Of a DNA stretch of 64,000 nt, positions 53,227 through 64,000 are shown one piece after another. A program made the translations under genes and the position numbers. Below the pieces are notes generated by a model. That model was not told the origin of the DNA, ran no database searches, and saw only the letters and a program-made list of their open reading frames with translations. The stretch is from Nonomuraea solani. GTDB lineage: Bacteria; Actinomycetota; Actinomycetes; Streptosporangiales; Streptosporangiaceae. How positions within the stretch are numbered: the first letter of the stretch is position 1; every line of letters starts with the position of its first letter. The DNA is taken from assembly GCF_900108335.1 (NCBI RefSeq), contig NZ_FNVT01000013.1, positions 265,494-329,493 on the forward strand, in the 5' to 3' direction.

Positions 53227-53535
53227 TCAGAGCTTGATCGAAATGTCGACACCCGCGGGGAGGTCGAGCCGCATGAGCGAGTCAACCGTCTTGGGGGTCG
53301 GGTCGATGATGTCAATCAGCCGCTTGTGCGTGCGCATCTCGAAGTGCTCGCGGCTGTCCTTGTACTTGTGCGGCGAGCGGATGACGCAGTACACGTTCTT
53401 CTCGGTCGGCAGCGGCACCGGGCCCGCGACCTTCGCGCCAGTCCGCGTCACCGTCTCGACGATCTTCTTGGCCGAGCTATCGATGACCTCGTGGTCATAG
53501 GCCTTGAGCCGAATGCGGATCTTCTGTCCCGCCAT
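53227..53535 (-). CDS. rpsJ: 30S ribosomal protein S10
   Basis: 102 residues from ATG at 53535 (MAGQKIRIRLKAYDHEVID), the family length; a longer frame is unsupported. First gene of the S10 cluster. Confidence 0.98.
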   Translation of the reverse strand: MAGQKIRIRLKAYDHEVIDSSAKKIVETVTRTGAKVAGPVPLPTEKNVYCVIRSPHKYKDSREHFEMRTHKRLIDIIDPTPKTVDSLMRLDLPAGVDISIKL

Positions 53536-53657
53536 AGTGGCCTCGGTGTCCTTCGCTGTCGTCTGAAAAAGTATCGTGCGGCCTGTTGCCGCTATGTTCA
53601 CGCAGGTCGAAGCCTGCGTTACCCCACGAGACAGACGTAGTCGATCTGCCTTTTCTT

Positions 53658-53712
53658 CCGTGATCCGGCAGTGACTTCGGTCACCTGGGCCGAAGCGACT
53701 GCTGGATCACGG
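53658..53712 (-). promoter_or_regulatory. long hairpin upstream of the S10 cluster (possible leader structure)
   Basis: Arms 53658-53672 and 53698-53712 pair over 15 positions with a single G-T wobble. After a 2+2 internal loop, CTTCGG (53675-53680) pairs with CCGAAG (53690-53695) round a 9-base loop. It starts 123 bases upstream of the rpsJ ATG and has no T run. It may be an S10 leader structure or part of the tuf/rpsJ boundary. Confidence 0.6.
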
Positions 53713-53737
53713 CGCTTTACGTGGAGCTCTCATCGTT

Positions 53738-53773
53738 GCGGCGGTCGGTCCCGGTGAGGGGGCCGACCGCCGC
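53738..53773 (-). terminator. terminator of tuf
   Basis: A perfect 11-bp stem (53738-53748 and 53763-53773), 14 bases past the tuf stop. Confidence 0.75.
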
Positions 53774-53786
53774 CCCGACGGTCTGG

Positions 53787-54980
53787 CTACTTGAGGATCT
53801 TCACGACCCGGCCGGCGCCGACGGTGCGGCCACCCTCACGGATCGCGAACTTGAGGCCTTCCTCCATGGCGATGGGCTGGATCAGCTCAACGCGCATTTC
53901 GGTGTTGTCGCCCGGCATGACCATCTCGGTGCCCTCGGGGAGGTTCACCACACCGGTCACGTCAGTCGTACGGAAGTAGAACTGCGGGCGGTAGTTGTTG
54001 AAGAACGGCGTGTGGCGGCCGCCCTCGTCCTTGGACAGGATGTAGACCTGGCCCGTGAACTCGGTGTGCGGGGTCGTCGTGCCCGGCTTGATGATGCACT
54101 GGCCGCGCTCGACGTCGTCACGCTTGATGCCACGGAGCAGCAGGGCGGCGTTGTCGCCGGCCTGACCCTCGTCGAGCATCTTGTTGAACATCTCGATGCT
54201 GGTGACGGTGGTGGTGGTCTTCTCATCCTTGATGCCGATGATGTCGACCTGCTCGTTGACCTTGACGATGCCGCGCTCGATACGACCGGTGACGACCGTG
54301 CCACGACCGGTGATCGAGAAGACGTCCTCGACCGGCATGAGGAACGGCTTCTCCGTCTCACGGGGAGGCTCGGGAACGTTCTCGTCGACGGCGTTCATCA
54401 GCTCGATGATGCTGTCGGCCCACTTCTCGTCGCCCTCAAGAGCCTTGAGCGCGGAGACGCGGATGACCGGCAGGTCGTCGCCGGGGAACTCCTGAGCGGA
54501 CAGGAGCTCACGAACCTCGAGCTCGACGAGCTCCAGGATCTCCTCGTCGTCCACCATGTCGGACTTGTTGAGCGCCACGACGATGTAGGGGACGCCGACC
54601 TGGCGGGCCAGGAGGACGTGCTCCTTCGTCTGCGGCATCGGGCCGTCAGTGGCGGCGACCACGAGGATGGCGCCGTCCATCTGAGCGGCACCGGTGATCA
54701 TGTTCTTCACGTAGTCGGCGTGACCGGGGCAGTCAACGTGAGCGTAGTGACGCTTCTCGGTCTGGTACTCGACGTGCGCGATCGAGATCGTAATGCCGCG
54801 AGCCTTCTCCTCGGGCGCCTTGTCGATCTTGTCGAACGGGGTCGCCTTGTTGAGCTCGGGGAAACGGTCGTGAAGCACCTTGGTGATCGCCGCGGTCAGC
54901 GTGGTCTTGCCGTGGTCGATGTGTCCAATGGTGCCGATGTTCATGTGCGGCTTAGTCCGCTCGAACTTGGCCTTGCCCAC
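53787..54980 (-). CDS. tuf: elongation factor Tu
   Basis: 397 residues from GTG. GTPase motifs GHIDHGKTTLTAAIT, DCPGHADYV and NKSDMVDD are intact. It carries aminoacyl-tRNA to the ribosome; domains 2 and 3 are complete. 149 bases downstream of fusA with a hairpin between. Confidence 0.99.
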   Translation of the reverse strand: MGKAKFERTKPHMNIGTIGHIDHGKTTLTAAITKVLHDRFPELNKATPFDKIDKAPEEKARGITISIAHVEYQTEKRHYAHVDCPGHADYVKNMITGAAQMDGAILVVAATDGPMPQTKEHVLLARQVGVPYIVVALNKSDMVDDEEILELVELEVRELLSAQEFPGDDLPVIRVSALKALEGDEKWADSIIELMNAVDENVPEPPRETEKPFLMPVEDVFSITGRGTVVTGRIERGIVKVNEQVDIIGIKDEKTTTTVTSIEMFNKMLDEGQAGDNAALLLRGIKRDDVERGQCIIKPGTTTPHTEFTGQVYILSKDEGGRHTPFFNNYRPQFYFRTTDVTGVVNLPEGTEMVMPGDNTEMRVELIQPIAMEEGLKFAIREGGRTVGAGRVVKILK

Positions 54981-55101
54981 TGGTTCTCTCCTTGAGAATC
55001 TGACTGACTTTGTCTACACACTCGGGCCCGGGAACTCCCGAACCCCTTGGCGGTGGGATGGCTCGCACCACCCCACCAGGGACCAGGACAGTAGTCCCGG
55101 C

Positions 55102-55121
55102 CCGATCCCTCGCGGGATCGG
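55102..55121 (-). terminator. hairpin between fusA and tuf
   Basis: 8-bp perfect stem with a 4-base loop; no clear T run, so it may lower rather than stop read-through into tuf. Confidence 0.6.
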
Positions 55122-55129
55122 ACTGGTTA

Positions 55130-57229
<2,100 letters not shown>

Positions 57230-57265
57230 TTCTCTCGCGTCCTCGTCGTCTCGTCGAACCCGCTG

Positions 57266-57736
57266 TTACCAGCGGTAGTGGGCGAAGGCCTTGTTGGACT
57301 CGGCCATCTTGTGGGTGTCCTCGCGCTTCTTCACGCTCGCCCCGAGGCCGTTGCTGGCGTCGAGGAGCTCGTTCATGAGGCGCTCGGTCATGGTCTTCTC
57401 GCGGCGGGCGCGGGAGTACTGCACCAGCCAGCGCAGGGCCAGGGTGGTGCTGCGCGCGGCGCGCACCTCGACCGGCACCTGGTACGTCGCGCCACCGACG
57501 CGGCGGCTGCGGACCTCGAGGGTCGGCTTGACGTTGTCAAGCGCGCGCTTCAGGGTGACGACCGGGTCGTTGCCCGTCTTGTCCCTGCAGCCCTCGAGGG
57601 CGCCGTAGACGATCGACTGCGCGATGGAGCGCTTGCCGTCCAGGAGCACCTTGTTGATCAGTGCGGTCACCAGCGGCGAGCTGTAGACCGGGTCAGCCAT
57701 GAGCTGACGACGGCCAGGAGAACCCTTACGAGGCAT
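57266..57736 (-). CDS. rpsG: 30S ribosomal protein S7
   Basis: 156 residues from ATG at 57736 (MPRKGSPGRRQLMADPVY). Two bases after rpsL. S7 nucleates the 30S head. Confidence 0.98.
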   Translation of the reverse strand: MPRKGSPGRRQLMADPVYSSPLVTALINKVLLDGKRSIAQSIVYGALEGCRDKTGNDPVVTLKRALDNVKPTLEVRSRRVGGATYQVPVEVRAARSTTLALRWLVQYSRARREKTMTERLMNELLDASNGLGASVKKREDTHKMAESNKAFAHYRW

Positions 57737-57738
57737 TG

Positions 57739-58113
57739 TTAGCTCTTCTCCCTCTTCGCGCCGTAGCGGCTGCGGGCCTGCTTGCGGTTGCGGACACCCT
57801 GGGTGTCCAGCGAGCCGCGGATGATCTTGTAGCGAACACCAGGCAGGTCCTTCACACGACCGCCACGCACGAGCACGATGGAGTGCTCCTGCAGGTTGTG
57901 ACCAACACCGGGGATGTAGGCCGTGACCTCGATGCCGTTCGTGAGCCGAACGCGGGCCACCTTGCGCAGTGCCGAGTTGGGCTTCTTCGGAGTCGTCGTG
58001 TAAACGCGCTGGCACACGCCGCGCCGCTGCGGACTCCCCTTGAGGGCAGGAGTCTTGGTCTTTGAGACCTTGTCCTGCCGGCCCTTACGGACCAACTGCT
58101 GAATAGTGGGCAC
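57739..58113 (-). CDS. rpsL: 30S ribosomal protein S12
   Basis: 124 residues from GTG at 58113, which has an ACGGAG site five bases upstream; a GTG two codons earlier is less likely. The lysines linked to streptomycin response (the TPKKPNSALRK and GRVKDLPG motifs) are wild type. Confidence 0.97.
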   Translation of the reverse strand: MPTIQQLVRKGRQDKVSKTKTPALKGSPQRRGVCQRVYTTTPKKPNSALRKVARVRLTNGIEVTAYIPGVGHNLQEHSIVLVRGGRVKDLPGVRYKIIRGSLDTQGVRNRKQARSRYGAKREKS

Positions 58114-58696
58114 TGCCACTCCGTTCGTGCTTGGCCGGTTTACGTTGTTGGGTGAAGCGATTCGCAGGTTCTGCCGGTGTCATGACCTGCTGGTTTATCT
58201 TGTCTCGGCGCCCCCGCGCTCGGGCGTGTCGCGCTATTCACACAGACACATCCGCGAGGATTACGAGCCAGGAAGCCGTCCCGTGTCGCAATGAGCGCAC
58301 GGTCGAGAGCCCGCAAGAAGACGGGCACGATGCTCAAGACTACCCAGGCCCGTGCGACACGTCAAAACGGCGCGGCAAAGCGGACAAGCCTTGCCACTCC
58401 GGATCGCCGGGGCCTATTTCATCCAGCCCATCTACAGCTCCACCGCTAATGATATAGCCCCCTCGGGTGTGCCGTCTCCAAGACCCCGAAGTGGGCCCAC
58501 AGAGCGCCGTAACGGCGCTCTGCCACTGAAGGGCTCAGCCACCGTCTCCCCTGGAAGGCCCTCAGCCACGGACGGCGTCTGGGGCGGCCACGGCAGCGCG
58601 TACGAGATGGGTGGGGTTGTCGTACGGCACAAAAGCAGCGCGCCCGGGCCCCTCCTGCGAGAGACCCGGGCGCGTCACCTGGCGGCGACTAAGAAA
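58114..58696. other. spacer between the rpoBC transcript and the str cluster
   Basis: 583 bases with no supported gene. It contains the rpoC terminator (58639-58674), a compact 10-bp perfect inverted repeat (58501-58510 and 58512-58521) and a short AT-rich patch (CTAATGATATAG at 58446-58457). The str promoter should be here on the minus strand, but I could not place it with confidence. Confidence 0.55.
58639..58674 (-). terminator. terminator of rpoBC
   Basis: A perfect 10-bp stem (58639-58648 and 58665-58674) with a 16-base loop, 22 bases past the rpoC stop; the transcript then reads CTGCTTTTG, a short T run. Confidence 0.8.
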
Positions 58697-62572
<3,876 letters not shown>

Positions 62573-62588
62573 TTGTGCGATCTCCCCC

Positions 62589-64000
62589 TCAGACTTCTTC
62601 CACGCTGCTCGGCTCACGCCGGGACAGATCGATACCGAGCTCCTCCGCGGCGCGGAAGACGTCCTCGTCGGTGTCACGCATCTCGATGGACATGCCGTCG
62701 CTGGAGAGCACCTCGACGTTCAGGCACAGCGACTGCATTTCCTTGATGAGGACCTTGAAGGACTCCGGGATGCCCGGCTCGGGAATGTTCTCGCCCTTGA
62801 CGATGGCCTCGTAGACCTTCACCCGGCCGAGAACGTCGTCGGACTTGATGGTCAGCAGCTCCTGCAGGGCGTAGGCGGCGCCATACGCCTCCAGCGCCCA
62901 CACCTCCATCTCACCGAAGCGCTGCCCACCGAACTGGGCCTTGCCGCCGAGCGGCTGCTGGGTGATCATGGAGTACGGGCCGGTCGAACGCGCGTGGATC
63001 TTGTCGTCGACCAGGTGGAGCAGCTTGAGGATGTAGATGTAACCGACCGAGATCGGATACGGGAACGGCTCGCCGGAGCGGCCGTCGAACAGCTGGGCCT
63101 TGCCGCTCTGCTGCACCATCCGGTCACCGTCACGGTTGGGGATGGTGGCGTCGAGCAGGCCGACGATCTCTTCCTCGTGAGCACCGTCGAAGACCGGCGT
63201 GGCCATGTTGGTACGCGGGGCGACCTGTTCGAAGCCCTTGTCGCGCAGCCGCTCGGCCCACGCCTCCTGGATGCCGGAGATGTCCCACCCTCTGGCGGCG
63301 ATCCACCCTAGGTGGGTCTCCAGCACCTGGCCGACGTTCATCCGGCCGGGCACGCCCAGCGGGTTGAGGATGATGTCGACGGGGGTGCCGTCGTCCAGGA
63401 ACGGCATGTCCTCGACCGGCAGGATCTTGGAGATGACGCCCTTGTTGCCGTGGCGGCCGGCGAGCTTGTCACCGTCGGTGATCTTACGCTTCTGGGCCAC
63501 GTAGACACGGACCAGCTCGTTGACACCCGGCGGAAGCTCGTCGCCCTCCTCACGGGAGAACACGCGGACCCCGATGACCTTGCCCTGCTCGCCGTGCGGC
63601 ACCTTCAACGAGGTGTCACGCACCTCACGGGCCTTCTCACCGAAGATCGCGCGCAGCAGCCGCTCCTCCGGGGTCAGCTCGGTCTCGCCCTTGGGCGTGA
63701 CCTTGCCGACCAGGATGTCGCCGGGAACCACCTCGGCGCCGATCCGGATGATGCCCCGCTCGTCGAGGTCGGCCAGGACCTCTTCGGAGACGTTGGGGAT
63801 GTCGCGGGTGATCTCCTCCGGGCCCAGCTTGGTGTCACGGGCGTCGACCTCGTGCTCCTCGATGTGGATCGAGGAAAGGACGTCGTCCTGGACCAGCCGC
63901 TGGGACAGGATGATCGCGTCTTCGTAGTTGTGACCCTCCCACGGCATGAACGCCACGAGCAGGTTCTTGCCCAGCGCCATCTCACCCTGGTCGGTGCACG
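62589..64000 (-). CDS. rpoB: DNA-directed RNA polymerase subunit beta, C-terminal part (cut by window edge)
   Basis: About 470 residues from the right edge to the stop at 62589. The frame continues past the first ATG (63980) to the edge with the conserved TDQGEMALGKNLLVAFMPWEG. GRHGNKGVISKILPVEDMPF and the C-terminal SFKVLIKEMQSLCLNVEVLS are typical. The rifampicin-binding region lies outside the window, so resistance-type changes cannot be judged. Confidence 0.99.
   Translation of the reverse strand, partial: CTDQGEMALGKNLLVAFMPWEGHNYEDAIILSQRLVQDDVLSSIHIEEHEVDARDTKLGPEEITRDIPNVSEEVLADLDERGIIRIGAEVVPGDILVGKVTPKGETELTPEERLLRAIFGEKAREVRDTSLKVPHGEQGKVIGVRVFSREEGDELPPGVNELVRVYVAQKRKITDGDKLAGRHGNKGVISKILPVEDMPFLDDGTPVDIILNPLGVPGRMNVGQVLETHLGWIAARGWDISGIQEAWAERLRDKGFEQVAPRTNMATPVFDGAHEEEIVGLLDATIPNRDGDRMVQQSGKAQLFDGRSGEPFPYPISVGYIYILKLLHLVDDKIHARSTGPYSMITQQPLGGKAQFGGQRFGEMEVWALEAYGAAYALQELLTIKSDDVLGRVKVYEAIVKGENIPEPGIPESFKVLIKEMQSLCLNVEVLSSDGMSIEMRDTDEDVFRAAEELGIDLSRREPSSVEEV

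Noticed and set aside
53721..54995. Long open frame antisense to tuf
   Set aside because: Shadow of EF-Tu; composition is His/Leu/Gly/Asp-rich in the pattern expected from complementing high-GC codons.

Overview
This is a chromosomal window from a very GC-rich actinobacterium. Codons end almost always in G or C, GTG and TTG starts are common, and the content is typical of Actinobacteria: groEL with a His-rich tail, bifunctional Nnr, a class F sortase, DUF1707, and an ECF42-type sigma factor with a DGPF partner. Gene content and order fit the Streptosporangiaceae (for example Nonomuraea), but that assignment is inference from memory of such genomes and was not tested.

Layout. (1) 1-2917: the end of an unidentified gene, a conserved hypothetical on the minus strand, then a two-gene DGPF (YCII) / ECF42 sigma operon behind a TGTCGA-N16-CGAC motif. 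(2) 3286-5436: groES-groEL1 with a CIRCE operator. They are divergent from a THUMP-like-domain methyltransferase, which is followed by a coiled-coil protein built of exact 11-mer and then 7-mer repeats. (3) 8881-19446, minus strand: a housekeeping run read from high to low coordinate. It holds a Tat-exported PhoX-like protein, acpS, nnr, alr, an alpha/beta hydrolase, tsaE, then a lipoprotein, a class F sortase and a phosphotransferase, then tsaB-rimI-tsaD. The t6A genes (tsaE, tsaB, tsaD) are split by the lipoprotein/sortase/phosphotransferase trio. (4) 19623-25066, plus strand: coaA, a DUF389 membrane protein, and a four-gene operon encoding two ABC-2 type transporters. (5) 25119-27461, minus: rplM-rpsI-glmM. 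(6) 27768-34479, plus: an island of three surface genes inside the ribosomal region, a CAP-domain protein and two tandem paralogues. Each paralogue has a huge low-complexity N-terminal part, one membrane helix and a related two-cysteine C-terminal domain. (7) 34444-64000, minus: truA and then the alpha, spc, S10, str and rpoBC clusters back to back (rplQ, rpoA, rpsD, rpsK, rpsM, rpmJ, infA; map, adk, secY; rplO to rplN; rpsQ to rpsJ; tuf, fusA, rpsG, rpsL; rpoC and the C-terminal part of rpoB). A DUF1707 protein and a small secreted aromatic, cationic protein sit between infA and map.

How it works together: regions 5 and 7 encode most of the core translation and transcription machinery, protein secretion (SecY), N-terminal processing (Map) and energy charge (Adk). 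Region 3 combines tRNA t6A modification with cell-wall (Alr), cofactor repair (Nnr) and fatty-acid carrier activation (AcpS) functions. Regions 2, 3 and 6 contain the least characterised proteins. The strongest candidates for undescribed biology are the paired low-complexity membrane proteins at 28563-34479, the 11-mer/7-mer coiled coil at 6952-8847, the secreted aromatic protein at 39552-39965, and the structured spacers at 47858-48180 and 53658-53712.

Limits: all assignments come from reading translations and motifs by eye. No database search, structure prediction or RNA folding was run.
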